From positions 1 to 64,000 of the forward strand of contig NZ_SDDV01000010.1 in NCBI RefSeq assembly GCF_014773545.1: a stretch of 64,000 nt of DNA, written 5' to 3'. Below, in pieces: positions 55,894 through 64,000 of the stretch. Source of the DNA: Hydrogenophaga sp. GTDB taxonomy: Bacteria > Pseudomonadota > Gammaproteobacteria > Burkholderiales > Burkholderiaceae_C. Every line of letters starts with the position of its first letter. The first letter of the stretch is position 1. The notes under the pieces are model-generated. The model was not told where the DNA came from. It was given only the letters and a program-made list of their open reading frames with translations, and did no database searches. The position numbers and the translations under genes are program-made.

Positions 55894-56789
55894 AAATTCT
55901 GCTGCTGGGAAAGAACGGCCAGCTCGGCTGGGAACTGCAGCGCAGCCTGGCCCCGCTGGGCGAACTGGTGGCGCTCGACCGCACGGGCGAGCCGCAGCGC
56001 GGCCTGTGCGGCGACCTTGCGCAGCCGCAGGCACTGGCCGCCACGGTGTTGCAGCTCAAGCCAGACCTGATCGTCAATGCCGCCGCCCACACCGCCGTCG
56101 ACCGGGCCGAAAGCGAACCCGATCTGGCCCATACCCTGAACGCGCTGGCCCCGGGCGCGCTGGCCCAGGCCGCGCAGGCCTGCGCTGCGCTGCTGGTGCA
56201 CTACAGCACCGACTACGTGTTCGACGGCAGCGGCACCGCGCCTTGGCACGAGCACGCTGCCACCGGCCCGCTCAACGTCTACGGGCGCAGCAAGCTGGAA
56301 GGCGAACGCTTGATCGCGGCCTCAGGAGCGCGCCACCTGATCTTTCGCACCAGTTGGGTGTACGCCGCGCGCGGCGGCAATTTTGCCAAAACCATGTGGC
56401 AACTGGCGCGGGAACGCGAACGTCTGACCGTGATCGATGACCAGGTCGGCGCCCCCACCGGTGCCGACCTGATCGCCGACGTCAGCGCCCACGCCATCCG
56501 CCAGACGCTGCGCCAGCCGCAGGCGGGTGGCATCTACCACCTGGCGGCTGCGGGTGAAACCTCCTGGCATGGCTACGCCCGCTGGGTCATAGACAGCGCC
56601 CGCGCGCTCCATCCCGAACAGCCGCTGGCCGTGCAAGAGCTGGCCCCGGTACCCAGCAGCGCCTTTCCCACACCCGCGCGCCGCCCCCTCAACTCGCGCC
56701 TGGACACCAGCCGCCTGCGTCAGACCTTCGACCTGAACCTGCCCGAATGGCAACATGGCGTGCGTCGTATGCTGATCGAGATGGTCTGA
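55890..56789 (+). CDS. rfbD: dTDP-4-dehydrorhamnose reductase
   Basis: Last step of dTDP-L-rhamnose synthesis. 299 residues with [36 protein letters not shown] and the catalytic YGRSKLEGE. Start ATG 55890 overlaps the rfbB stop. rfbA and rfbC, which usually follow, are not in the window; the next gene is unrelated. Confidence 0.94.
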   Translation: MKILLLGKNGQLGWELQRSLAPLGELVALDRTGEPQRGLCGDLAQPQALAATVLQLKPDLIVNAAAHTAVDRAESEPDLAHTLNALAPGALAQAAQACAALLVHYSTDYVFDGSGTAPWHEHAATGPLNVYGRSKLEGERLIAASGARHLIFRTSWVYAARGGNFAKTMWQLARERERLTVIDDQVGAPTGADLIADVSAHAIRQTLRQPQAGGIYHLAAAGETSWHGYARWVIDSARALHPEQPLAVQELAPVPSSAFPTPARRPLNSRLDTSRLRQTFDLNLPEWQHGVRRMLIEMV

Positions 56790-56943
56790 CCGTGACCCGA
56801 AGCGTCTCCAGGGCGTCTGCATGACTCAGCGCAACAACAGCACTCTGCTCGGTGACTCCGGCCACACCAGCGCTCGGCAAACAAGGGGCGCCGGTGTACG
56901 ACAAGCCAATGAACTCCTTCGTCCGGATTGAGTCTGCTCCAGC

Positions 56944-57270
56944 ATGAGTCAGATTGCTGCTTTTTGTCGTCGCATCCTGGGCGCGGTGTTCAAGCTCGTG
57001 CTGGGGCTGGCGCTGGCCGTGTTCGCGCTGAGTTTTCTGCTGGCTGCCTTGCTGCTGCTATTGCTCTCCTCGCTCTGGTCGCTGTTGAATGGGCGCAAGC
57101 CCGTGCCGCTGCTGCTGCTGCAGCAACTGCGCGAACTCAGCCGCCGCTTGCGCGCTGCGGCCTGGATGCGCGCCCGACCGGGGCGACGCGCCTCAGGCAG
57201 CGCCGAGGTGCTCGACATTCAGGCACTTGAGGTGCCCGAGCCGGCGCAGCCGGACCGGGCACCGCGCTGA
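56944..57270 (+). CDS. small membrane protein, function unknown
   Basis: 108 residues with one long hydrophobic segment (LVLGLALAVFALSFLLAALL) and a basic C-terminal half. No family recognised. Convergent with rsmI. The 150 bp before it hold nothing I can identify, and it follows the point where rfbA/rfbC might have been expected. Confidence 0.55.
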   Translation: MSQIAAFCRRILGAVFKLVLGLALAVFALSFLLAALLLLLLSSLWSLLNGRKPVPLLLLQQLRELSRRLRAAAWMRARPGRRASGSAEVLDIQALEVPEPAQPDRAPR

Positions 57271-57278
57271 ACACGCGC

Positions 57279-58199
57279 TCAGTCCGGCTCGTTCGATTCA
57301 TCCTTGCGCCGCGCCAGCGCGGCCTGGTAGAGCGCGTTGCGCGGCCAAGCGGTGATCTCGGCGCACAGCTTGACGGCGGTTTTCAGTGGCAACTCGGCCA
57401 GCAGCACATCGAGTGTGCGCAGCGCCTTTGCGTCAGCGGCAGCGGGGGGAGCGCTTTGCAGCGGGTGCAGCAACAAGACGAATTCGCCGCGCCTGCGCTG
57501 TGCATCGGCTTGCAGCCAGGCGGCAAAGTCTTGCGCACGCAGCAGCACCACTTGTTCAAACTGTTTGGTCAGCTCGCGGCCCACGCTCAGACCACGCTCG
57601 CCCAGCACGGCCAGATCGTGTGCCAGCGCCTCTATGCGGTGCGGCGCCTCCAGCAGCACACAGGCGCGCGCGTCTGCGCCTATGGCCTGCACCTGGCGCT
57701 GGCGCTCGCCGGCCTTGCTGGAGAGGAATCCGGCAACGACGAAACCACCGTCGCGGTCCAGCGCGCCGGCCACGCTGAGCAAGGCGGTGATGCTGCTGGG
57801 GCCGGGAATCGGCACGCAGCGCAGACCGGCCGCCGTCACCAGCGCCACCAGCCGCGCGCCGGGGTCGCTCACGCCGGGCGTGCCGGCGTCGCTGACGTAG
57901 GCCACGCGCTGACCAGCTTGCAGCCGTTGCAGCACCGTCTGCGCCGCCTCGACCTCGTTGTGCTGGTGCAGCGCCAGCAGCGGCTTGTGCAAGCCATAGC
58001 CCTGCAGCAGGCCAGCGCTGTGGCGCGTGTCCTCGCAGGCCACGCAGTCGACCAGCGACAGCAGGTGCAGCGCGCGCAAACCGATATCAGCCAGGTTGCC
58101 GATGGGTGTTGCCACCAGGTAGAGCGCGCCTTGCGGATAATGCTGATGTGCGGCCGCTTCGTGCGCGGCGGCCAACAAAGTGGCGGGGCAAGATGACAA
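57279..58199 (-). CDS. rsmI: 16S rRNA (cytidine1402-2'-O)-methyltransferase
   Basis: Methylates C1402 in the ribosomal decoding centre. 306 residues with LYLVATPIGNLADIGLRALH, CEDTRHSAGLL, VSDAGTPGVSDPGARLV and VCVPIPGPSSITALLSVAG-like sequence (here RCVPIPGPSSITALLS). Start is TTG 58199 in the only open frame and is uncertain. It lies 8 bp from the divergent yraN start, as in other proteobacteria. Confidence 0.92.
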   Translation of the reverse strand: MSSCPATLLAAAHEAAAHQHYPQGALYLVATPIGNLADIGLRALHLLSLVDCVACEDTRHSAGLLQGYGLHKPLLALHQHNEVEAAQTVLQRLQAGQRVAYVSDAGTPGVSDPGARLVALVTAAGLRCVPIPGPSSITALLSVAGALDRDGGFVVAGFLSSKAGERQRQVQAIGADARACVLLEAPHRIEALAHDLAVLGERGLSVGRELTKQFEQVVLLRAQDFAAWLQADAQRRRGEFVLLLHPLQSAPPAAADAKALRTLDVLLAELPLKTAVKLCAEITAWPRNALYQAALARRKDESNEPD

Positions 58200-58207
58200 G
58201 GTGCTCG

Positions 58208-58648
58208 ATGCTCAGGAATTGGATTTTCAGGCGCGGCCCCACCTCCGGCGCAGCGGCGCAGCCGGCCAGCAAGACGCCGGGCGCCGCCGCCGAAGACGCT
58301 GCGCTGAAGCATTTGCAACAGCACGGCCTGCAACTGGTGCAACGCAACTATAAAACCCCGGGCCGAGGCGGCGGCGAAGTCGATCTCATTATGCGCGAGC
58401 CCGACGGCACCCTGGTGTTTGTCGAGGTGCGACAGCGCTCTGGCATCAGCCAGGGCGGCGCCGCTGCCAGCATAGACGCGCGCAAGCAACGCCGCCTGGT
58501 GCTGGCGGCGCGGCACTTTTTGCTGCGGCTGGGAACGACACCTCCATGCCGCTTTGACGCCGTGCTGCTCGAAGGTCGCGCCAACAGCGCCGACTTGACG
58601 CGCATCGAGTGGCTGCGCGCGGCTTTCGACGTCCCACAAACCTTTTGA
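58208..58648 (+). CDS. yraN: UPF0102 family protein YraN
   Basis: 146 residues of a nuclease-like fold: GAAAEDAALKHLQQHGLQLV, then NYKTPGRGGGEVDLIMREPD and TLVFVEVRQRSG. The EVDLI and FVEVR motifs are those of restriction-endonuclease-like proteins. Function unknown. ATG 58193 (MTRCSMLRNW) is a possible alternative start. Confidence 0.85.
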   Translation: MLRNWIFRRGPTSGAAAQPASKTPGAAAEDAALKHLQQHGLQLVQRNYKTPGRGGGEVDLIMREPDGTLVFVEVRQRSGISQGGAAASIDARKQRRLVLAARHFLLRLGTTPPCRFDAVLLEGRANSADLTRIEWLRAAFDVPQTF

Positions 58649-58663
58649 GATCAACCGCAACGC

Positions 58664-58669
58664 TATCAT
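58664..58669 (+). promoter_or_regulatory. -10-like box TATCAT, 6 nt before diaA
   Basis: TATCAT, then CGCCCC, then ATG at 58676. A TTTTGA at 58643 is 15 bp upstream, short of the usual 17. Confidence 0.35.
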
Positions 58670-58675
58670 CGCCCC

Positions 58676-59296
58676 ATGCTTTTGCAACGCATACAACAAC
58701 AGTTCATCGACAGCGCCGATCTCAAGTACCAGTGCGCGCAGTCGCTCGCGCCGGTGGTGCAAGACGCCATCGCCGCGGTGCTGGCCTGCGTCACCGGCGG
58801 CGGCAAGGTGCTGGCCTGTGGCAATGGAGCATCGGCGGCGGCGGCGCAGCACTTCGCGGCCAGCTTCATGGGCCGCTATGAGCGCGAGCGCCCGGAACTG
58901 GCCGCCCTCTCGCTGGCGGCCGACGCCGCCGTGCTGACCGGCATCGCGACCGATTTCGACGGCCGCTCGGTTTACGCGCGCCAAGTGCGCGCGCTCGGGC
59001 AGGCCGCCGACGTGCTGCTGGTGCTGAGCACCAGCGGCAACTCGGCCAACGTGCTGGCGGCGGTGCAGGCCGCGCACGAGCGCGACATGACCGTGCTGGC
59101 CCTGAGCGGCGCGCGCGGCGGCCAACTGGCGCGGTTGCTGCGCGACACCGACGTGCACGTGTGCGTGCCGCACGATCTGCCGGCCCGTATTCTGGAAGTG
59201 CAACACTTGATTCTGCACTGCATTTGCGATGGCGTGGACGCCCAGTTGCTGGGTCTGCCTGACGCCATCACCCCTGAACAGGAGCGCTCCTCATGA
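58676..59296 (+). CDS. diaA: SIS-domain protein DiaA/GmhA-like
   Basis: 206 residues of the phosphoheptose-isomerase-like SIS fold: VLACGNGASAAAAQHFAASF, LSTSGNSANVLAAVQAA and the C-terminal VQHLILHCICDGVDAQL. The yraN-diaA-dolP context favours DiaA, which binds DnaA and times replication initiation, over GmhA. Overlaps dolP by 4 bases. Confidence 0.85.
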   Translation: MLLQRIQQQFIDSADLKYQCAQSLAPVVQDAIAAVLACVTGGGKVLACGNGASAAAAQHFAASFMGRYERERPELAALSLAADAAVLTGIATDFDGRSVYARQVRALGQAADVLLVLSTSGNSANVLAAVQAAHERDMTVLALSGARGGQLARLLRDTDVHVCVPHDLPARILEVQHLILHCICDGVDAQLLGLPDAITPEQERSS

Positions 59297-59958
59297 AGAC
59301 CCGTCCATCCACCCGCTGGAGCCGGCTGGCCGTCAGCACCCTCGCTGTCGTGCTGCTCGGCACCGGCGTTTCGGCCTGTGCACCGCTGGTGGTCGGCGCT
59401 GGCGTGACCACCGTCCTGGTGGCGACCGACCGGCGCACCTCGGGCGCGATGCTGGAAGACAAAGGCATAGAGCTGCGCGCGGCCAACCGCCTGCGCGATC
59501 AGATCGGCGAACGCGGCCGGGTGTCAGTCACCAGCTACAACCGCCGCGTGCTGCTGACCGGAGAAGTCGCCAATGAGCAGGATCGGTTGCTGGCCGAGCG
59601 CACCGTCGCTGCGGTGGAAAACGTCAGCGGCGTCTTCAACGAACTCGCGCTGCTGGACGTGGCGTCGCTGGCGCAGCGCTCCTCAGACCTGCTGCTCACC
59701 GGGCGGGCCAAAGCAGCGCTGGTTGAGGCGCGCGACCTGTTTGCCAACGCCTTTCATGTGACCACCAGCCGCGGCACGGTCTACCTGATGGGCCGGGTGA
59801 CGCAACGCGAAGCCAACCGGGCCACCGAGGTGTTGCGCAACACCCAGGGCGTGCAGCGCGTGGTGCGCATGATGGAGATCATCAGCGAAGAAGAACTGGC
59901 GCGCCTGCAACCCAAACCGGCCGGCGTGCCCAGCCCCGACACCGGCCGCAATCCCTGA
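59293..59958 (+). CDS. dolP: BON-domain outer-membrane lipoprotein DolP
   Basis: 221 residues: lipoprotein signal with lipobox GVSAC, two BON domains (VSVTSYNRRVLLTGEVANEQ and FHVTTSRGTVYLMGRVTQRE) and an Asp/Glu-Pro tail. DolP (YraP) keeps the outer membrane intact and supports BAM. AGGAG lies upstream of ATG 59293. Confidence 0.9.
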   Translation: MKTRPSTRWSRLAVSTLAVVLLGTGVSACAPLVVGAGVTTVLVATDRRTSGAMLEDKGIELRAANRLRDQIGERGRVSVTSYNRRVLLTGEVANEQDRLLAERTVAAVENVSGVFNELALLDVASLAQRSSDLLLTGRAKAALVEARDLFANAFHVTTSRGTVYLMGRVTQREANRATEVLRNTQGVQRVVRMMEIISEEELARLQPKPAGVPSPDTGRNP

Positions 59959-60050
59959 CAGCGCTGCGCCGGTGCGGCACGCCAAGCGGGCCGCGTGCGC
60001 GCTTGCTGCGCTTTCCCGTGCGCTCAGGTTCGCGCCTGCGCTGCCCCGGT

Positions 60051-60944
60051 TCAGCGCAAGCGTTTGATCAGGCTGGAGGTGTCGAGCCGGTTGTCTCCCG
60101 CGGCTTGCAAGTCGGCGTAGAACTGGTCGACCAGCGCCGTCACCGGCAGCCGTGCGCCGTTGCGCCGGGCCTCGGCCAACACCAGTCCGAGGTCTTTTCG
60201 CATCCAGTCGACCGCAAAGCCAAAGTCGAATTGGTCGGCCAGCATGGTCTTGGCCCGCTGCTCGAGCTGCCAGCTCTGCGCCGCACCCTGGCTGATGAGG
60301 TCGACCGCGCGCTCCATGTCAAGCCCGGCCTGCTGGCCAAAGGCGAGCGCTTCCGCCAAGCCTTGCAGCAAACCGGCGATGCAGATCTGGTTCACCATCT
60401 TGGTGAGCTGACCGGCCCCGCTGTCACCCATGCGCACGCAGACTTTGGCGTAGTTCAGCAGCAGCGGCCGCACCGCATCAAAAGCCGCTTGTTCGCCGCC
60501 GCACATGACGCTGAGCGCACCGTTTTGCGCGCCCACCTGACCGCCCGAGACCGGCGCGTCGATGAAGCCCAGGCCGCGCTGGCTGGCGTTCGCATACAGG
60601 GTGCGCGCCAGCGTGGCCGAACTGGTGGTGTGGTCGACCAACACCGCGCCCGCCGCCATGCCAGCGAAGGCACCGTCGTCGCCCAGCGTGATGCCGAGCA
60701 CGTCGTCGTCGTTGCCGACACAGGAAAACACAAACTCGGCGCCTTGCACCGCAGTGCGCGGCGTGGGTTGCGCCCGGCCGCCGAATTGCGCCACCCAGGC
60801 CTGTGCCTTGGCCGGGCTGCGGTTGTAGACCGTGACGACGTGACCGGCGCGCGCCAGGTGCGCGGCCATCGGGTGGCCCATCACACCCAGGCCCAAAAAG
60901 GCGACCCGCCGTGCTGGCGTCGATTCATAACTGCGACGGGTCAT
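60051..60944 (-). CDS. NAD(P)-dependent beta-hydroxyacid dehydrogenase
   Basis: 297 residues of the 3-hydroxyisobutyrate/tartronate-semialdehyde reductase family: AFLGLGVMGHPMAAHLARAG (Rossmann), FIDAPVSGGQVGAQNGALS, the catalytic Lys in GQLTKMVNQICIAG and MRKDLGLVLAEA. Substrate undetermined. Lies alone between dolP and pilU. Confidence 0.9.
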   Translation of the reverse strand: MTRRSYESTPARRVAFLGLGVMGHPMAAHLARAGHVVTVYNRSPAKAQAWVAQFGGRAQPTPRTAVQGAEFVFSCVGNDDDVLGITLGDDGAFAGMAAGAVLVDHTTSSATLARTLYANASQRGLGFIDAPVSGGQVGAQNGALSVMCGGEQAAFDAVRPLLLNYAKVCVRMGDSGAGQLTKMVNQICIAGLLQGLAEALAFGQQAGLDMERAVDLISQGAAQSWQLEQRAKTMLADQFDFGFAVDWMRKDLGLVLAEARRNGARLPVTALVDQFYADLQAAGDNRLDTSSLIKRLR

Positions 60945-61006
60945 GTCAAGTGTCGTGGCTTGTCTTTACGCTGGAGTCTGGGCCGCCAAGCCGCTTGCCT
61001 GGCGCA

Positions 61007-62143
61007 TCAGCCGATCGTCATGTGTTCGGTGCCAGCGGCCAGGTTGTGCGACTTGGCACGCCGGCTGTTGAGCTTGATTTGCAGCCGCAAGTCGTTGACC
61101 GAGTCGGCGTTGCGCAGCGCGTCTTCGTAGCTGACTAATTCGACTTCAAAGGCGTCGAACAAGGCCTGGTCGAAGGTCTGCATGCCCAGGTTGCCGCTCC
61201 TTTTCATGATCTCCTTGATCTCGGCCACCTCGCCTTTGAAGATCAGATCGGCAATCAGCGGCGAATTGAGCATCACCTCGACCGCGGCAAAACGGCCTTT
61301 GCCGTCTTGGCGCGGCACCAGGCGCTGCGAGATCAGGCCGCGCAGATTGAGCGAGAGGTCCATCAGCAGTTGCGAGCGGCGCTCTTCGGGAAAGAAGTTG
61401 ATGATGCGATCGAGCGCCTGGTTGGCGTTGTTGGCGTGCAGCGTGGCCAGACACAGGTGCCCGGTCTCGGAAAACTGGATCGCGTGCTCCATGGTTTCAC
61501 GGTCGCGAATCTCGCCCATCAAAATCACGTCCGGCGCCTGGCGCAAGGTGTTCTTCAGCGCCACCTCCCAGTTGTCGGTATCCAGCCCGACCTCGCGCTG
61601 CGTGATGACGCAGTTCTTGTGCGGGTGCACGAATTCCACCGGGTCTTCGATGGTGATGATGTGGCCGTGGGTGTTTTCGTTGCGCCAGTCCACCATGGCT
61701 GCCAGCGTGGTCGACTTGCCTGAGCCGGTGGCTCCGGCGATGATGCCCAGACCGCGTTTGGACAGCGCCACCTCTTTGAGCACCTGCGGCAGACCGAGCC
61801 GGTCTATGGTCGGCAACACGGTCGCAATGGTGCGCAAGACCATGCCGATCTTGCCCTGCTGAATGAAGGCGCTGACCCGAAAGCGACCGATCGCCGGTGG
61901 CGCAATGGCGAAATTGCATTCCTTGCTGCGCTCGAACTCGGCCGCCTGCTTGTCGTTCATGATGGCGCGCGCCAGCGCCAGCGTGTGGCTGGCGTTGAGC
62001 GGCTGCGGCGAGACCTTGATCACCTTGCCGTCGACCTTGATCGCCGGCGGGAAGTCGGCGGTCAGGAACAAGTCGCTGCCGTTGCGGCTGAGCATCAGGC
62101 GCAACAGGTCATTGATGAATTTGGATGCCTGGTCGCGTTCCAT
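61007..62143 (-). CDS. pilU: type IV pilus retraction ATPase PilU
   Basis: 378 residues, PilT-like hexameric ATPase working with PilT in pilus retraction and twitching. Walker A AGATGSGKSTTLAAM, Asp box TIEDPVEFVHPHK, Walker B VILMGEIRDRETM and His box HLCLATLHANNANQ. The C-terminal extension (DAFEVELVSYEDALRNADSV) distinguishes PilU. Start ATG 62143 rather than the track's upstream codon. Downstream of pilT. Confidence 0.92.
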   Translation of the reverse strand: MERDQASKFINDLLRLMLSRNGSDLFLTADFPPAIKVDGKVIKVSPQPLNASHTLALARAIMNDKQAAEFERSKECNFAIAPPAIGRFRVSAFIQQGKIGMVLRTIATVLPTIDRLGLPQVLKEVALSKRGLGIIAGATGSGKSTTLAAMVDWRNENTHGHIITIEDPVEFVHPHKNCVITQREVGLDTDNWEVALKNTLRQAPDVILMGEIRDRETMEHAIQFSETGHLCLATLHANNANQALDRIINFFPEERRSQLLMDLSLNLRGLISQRLVPRQDGKGRFAAVEVMLNSPLIADLIFKGEVAEIKEIMKRSGNLGMQTFDQALFDAFEVELVSYEDALRNADSVNDLRLQIKLNSRRAKSHNLAAGTEHMTIG

Positions 62144-62206
62144 GGTGGTCGGGAGCTCTGGGTGATGTGGGACTCGGGCCGGTGTGGGTGAGCGCCGCAA
62201 GCCGCT

Positions 62207-63250
62207 TCAGCCTGGGAAATTCTCCGGAATTTTTGCCTTGCTGCGCGCCTCGGCCGGGCTGATGATGTTGCGCTTGACCAGGTCGCTCAGATTCTGGTCC
62301 AGCGTCTGCATGCCGACACCGCTGCCGGTCTGGATCACCGAGTACATTTGCGCCACCTTGGCCTCACGAATCAGGTTGCGAATGGCGCTGGTGCCGAGCA
62401 TGATTTCGTGCGCCGCCACGCGGCCGCTGCCGTCTTTCATCTTGCACAGCGTCTGCGAGATCACCGCCACCAAAGATTCGGACAACATGGCGCGCACCAT
62501 GTCTTTTTCTTCTGCCGGGAAGACGTCTATGACGCGGTCAATGGTCTTGGCCGCGCTGGAAGTGTGCAGCGTGCCCAGCACCAAGTGGCCGGTTTCGGCG
62601 GCGGTCATGGCCAGCCGGATGGTTTCGAGGTCGCGCAGCTCGCCGACCAAAATCGCGTCCGGGTCTTCGCGCAGCGCCGAACGCAGCGCGTTGGCAAAGC
62701 TCAGCGTGTGCGGCCCGACCTCGCGCTGATTCACCAGACATTTCTTCGATACATGCACGAATTCGACCGGGTCTTCCACCGTCAGAATGTGGCCGTACTC
62801 GGTTTCGTTGAGGTGATTGACCATGGCCGCCAGCGTGGTCGACTTGCCCGAACCGGTCGGGCCAGTCACCAGTACCAGGCCGCGCGGGCGCAGCGCGAGC
62901 TCGGCAAAAATTTTCGGCGTGTTGAGCTGCTCAAGGGTGAGAATCTTGCTCGGAATAGTGCGAAACACCGCCCCGGCGCCGCGGTTGTGGTTGAAGGCGT
63001 TGACGCGAAAACGCGCCAAACCTTCGATCTCGAACGAAAAATCACACTCCAGGAATTCTTCGAAATGCTTGCGCTGGCTGTCGTTCATGATGTCATACAT
63101 CATGCCGTGCACCTGCTTGTGGTCCAGCGGTTCGACGTTGATGCGACGCACATCGCCATGCACCCGTATCATGGGCGGCAGGCCGGCCGACAGGTGCAAA
63201 TCGGAGGCTTTGTGTTTGACGCTGAAAGCCAGCAGTTGGGTGATGTCCAT
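62207..63250 (-). CDS. pilT: type IV pilus retraction ATPase PilT
   Basis: 347 residues: MDITQLLAFSVKHKASDLHL, Walker A TGPTGSGKSTTLAAM, Asp box TVEDPVEFVHVSKKCL, Walker B AILVGELRDLETI, and the AIRNLIREAKVAQMYSVIQT motif needed for retraction. Divergent from yggS with only 35 bp between. Confidence 0.95.
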   Translation of the reverse strand: MDITQLLAFSVKHKASDLHLSAGLPPMIRVHGDVRRINVEPLDHKQVHGMMYDIMNDSQRKHFEEFLECDFSFEIEGLARFRVNAFNHNRGAGAVFRTIPSKILTLEQLNTPKIFAELALRPRGLVLVTGPTGSGKSTTLAAMVNHLNETEYGHILTVEDPVEFVHVSKKCLVNQREVGPHTLSFANALRSALREDPDAILVGELRDLETIRLAMTAAETGHLVLGTLHTSSAAKTIDRVIDVFPAEEKDMVRAMLSESLVAVISQTLCKMKDGSGRVAAHEIMLGTSAIRNLIREAKVAQMYSVIQTGSGVGMQTLDQNLSDLVKRNIISPAEARSKAKIPENFPG

Positions 63251-63285
63251 GCCTGGATTCGGTGCGGTGTTGTAACGCTCTCATT

Positions 63286-63990
63286 ATGACGACGATTGAA
63301 GACAATCTCCGGCAGGTGCGCCAACGCATCGAACTCGCCTGCGCTCGCGCCGGTCGTGACGCGGCGCAGGTTGGGCTGCTGGCGGTCTCCAAGACCTTTG
63401 GCCCCGAGGCGGTGCGCTTGGCGCTGGCTGCGGGTCAGCGCGCATTTGGTGAAAATTACGTGCAGGAGGGCGTGGAGAAAATCCTCGCGCTGCGCCAATC
63501 TGACCCCGGCGCCACCATCGAGTGGCACTGCATCGGACCGCTGCAGAGCAACAAGACGCGGCTGGTGGCGACCCATTTCGATTGGGTGCAGTCGCTCGAC
63601 CGGCTCAAGATCGCCGAACGCCTGAGCGCGCAGCGTCCGGCCGAACGGCCCGATTTGCAAGTCTGTTTGCAGGTCAAACTGGACGGCGGCGCCAACAAAT
63701 CCGGCCTGAGCCCACAAGATCTGCCGGCGCTGGCGCAGGCGGTGGCAGCTCTGCCGCGTCTGCGACTGCGCGGTCTGATGTGCATTCCAGAGCCGGTGCA
63801 AACCTTCGACGCCCAGCGCGCCGTGTTCGCGCGCGCCCAGGCGCTGTTCGAGCAACTGCGCGCCAGTGGTCTGGCGCTCGATACTTTGTCGATGGGCATG
63901 AGCGAAGACCTAGACGCCGCCGTCAGCGCCGGATCGACCCTGGTGCGGGTCGGGCGGGCAATTTTTGGCCAGCGACCCAGCCCTGTTTGA
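63286..63990 (+). CDS. yggS: PLP homeostasis protein (YggS/PLPBP family)
   Basis: 234 residues of the YggS fold with PLP Lys in LLAVSKTFGPEAV, FGENYVQEGVEK, WHCIGPLQSNKTR, LQVKLDGGANKSGL and SMGMSEDLDAAVSAGSTLVR. Keeps free PLP balanced. Start ATG 63286. Next to pilT/pilU as in most proteobacteria. Confidence 0.94.
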   Translation: MTTIEDNLRQVRQRIELACARAGRDAAQVGLLAVSKTFGPEAVRLALAAGQRAFGENYVQEGVEKILALRQSDPGATIEWHCIGPLQSNKTRLVATHFDWVQSLDRLKIAERLSAQRPAERPDLQVCLQVKLDGGANKSGLSPQDLPALAQAVAALPRLRLRGLMCIPEPVQTFDAQRAVFARAQALFEQLRASGLALDTLSMGMSEDLDAAVSAGSTLVRVGRAIFGQRPSPV

Positions 63991-64000
63991 GACGCGCGCA

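Overview
The window looks like chromosome of a GC-rich betaproteobacterium, most likely order Burkholderiales and close to the Comamonadaceae. Supporting signs are the metX-metW pair, a topoisomerase III with a C-terminal SWIB domain, a MetH reduced to its homocysteine-methyltransferase half, a PTS made only of a mannose-type IIA, HPr and enzyme I, a DUF3717-DUF1289 protein, pilT/pilU together with yggS, and GTP-dependent PEP carboxykinase. No rRNA, tRNA, CRISPR array, prophage or complete transposon was seen. Most of the window is ordinary housekeeping sequence. The unusual features are decayed genes, small repeats and promoter placement.

Layout. 0-2.7 kb is a decayed accessory end: an attC/attI-like site, an integron integrase cut off just before its catalytic tyrosine, a monohaem cytochrome and a broken flavocytochrome c sulfide dehydrogenase flavoprotein. 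2.7-5.5 kb has a glycine-rich RRM protein and metXW. 5.6-9.5 kb is a chemotaxis module (receptor-cheW-receptor). 9.5-17 kb has a lipase-like hydrolase, topB (SWIB fusion), birA, a SPOR-like protein and a frameshifted subtilase with a GlyGly-CTERM tail. 17-25.5 kb has gap, tkt, a MurU-like nucleotidyltransferase, pepP, marC, a class II glutamine amidotransferase and a DacC-type carboxypeptidase. 25.5-31.2 kb is mostly minus strand: a hydrolase, a 2Fe-2S ferredoxin, an ExoD-like/membrane/TerB-like operon, recQ and a rhodanese. 31.2-38.7 kb has metH (N-terminal half), a thioredoxin-like protein, a 165-bp palindrome, an HPF-like protein, a duplicated gene fragment, pckG, pgpA, pncC and a Ca2+/Na+ antiporter. 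38.7-45 kb has the PTS operon, a CoA-transferase, an M48 protease and small conserved proteins.

45.3-49.7 kb is a five-gene minus-strand operon: a binding protein, two permeases, an ATPase and a GpdQ-like phosphodiesterase. It is probably a scavenging system for a phosphodiester or related organophosphate. 50-64 kb has an MFS transporter, radA, ilvE, rfbB/rfbD, the conserved rsmI-yraN-diaA-dolP envelope/replication group, an oxidoreductase, pilU, pilT and yggS.

Three window-wide patterns stand out. (1) At least ten genes have a -10-like hexamer (TACAAT, CACAAT, GACAAT and similar) only 6-9 nt before the start codon and no Shine-Dalgarno sequence, which predicts leaderless or near-leaderless mRNAs. 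(2) A small palindromic repeat sits at three gene ends and supplies stop codons or terminal codons to the genes it touches. (3) Several genes are decayed: the integrase, fccB, the subtilase and a thioredoxin-gene fragment. No defence system or clearly new multi-gene system was identified.
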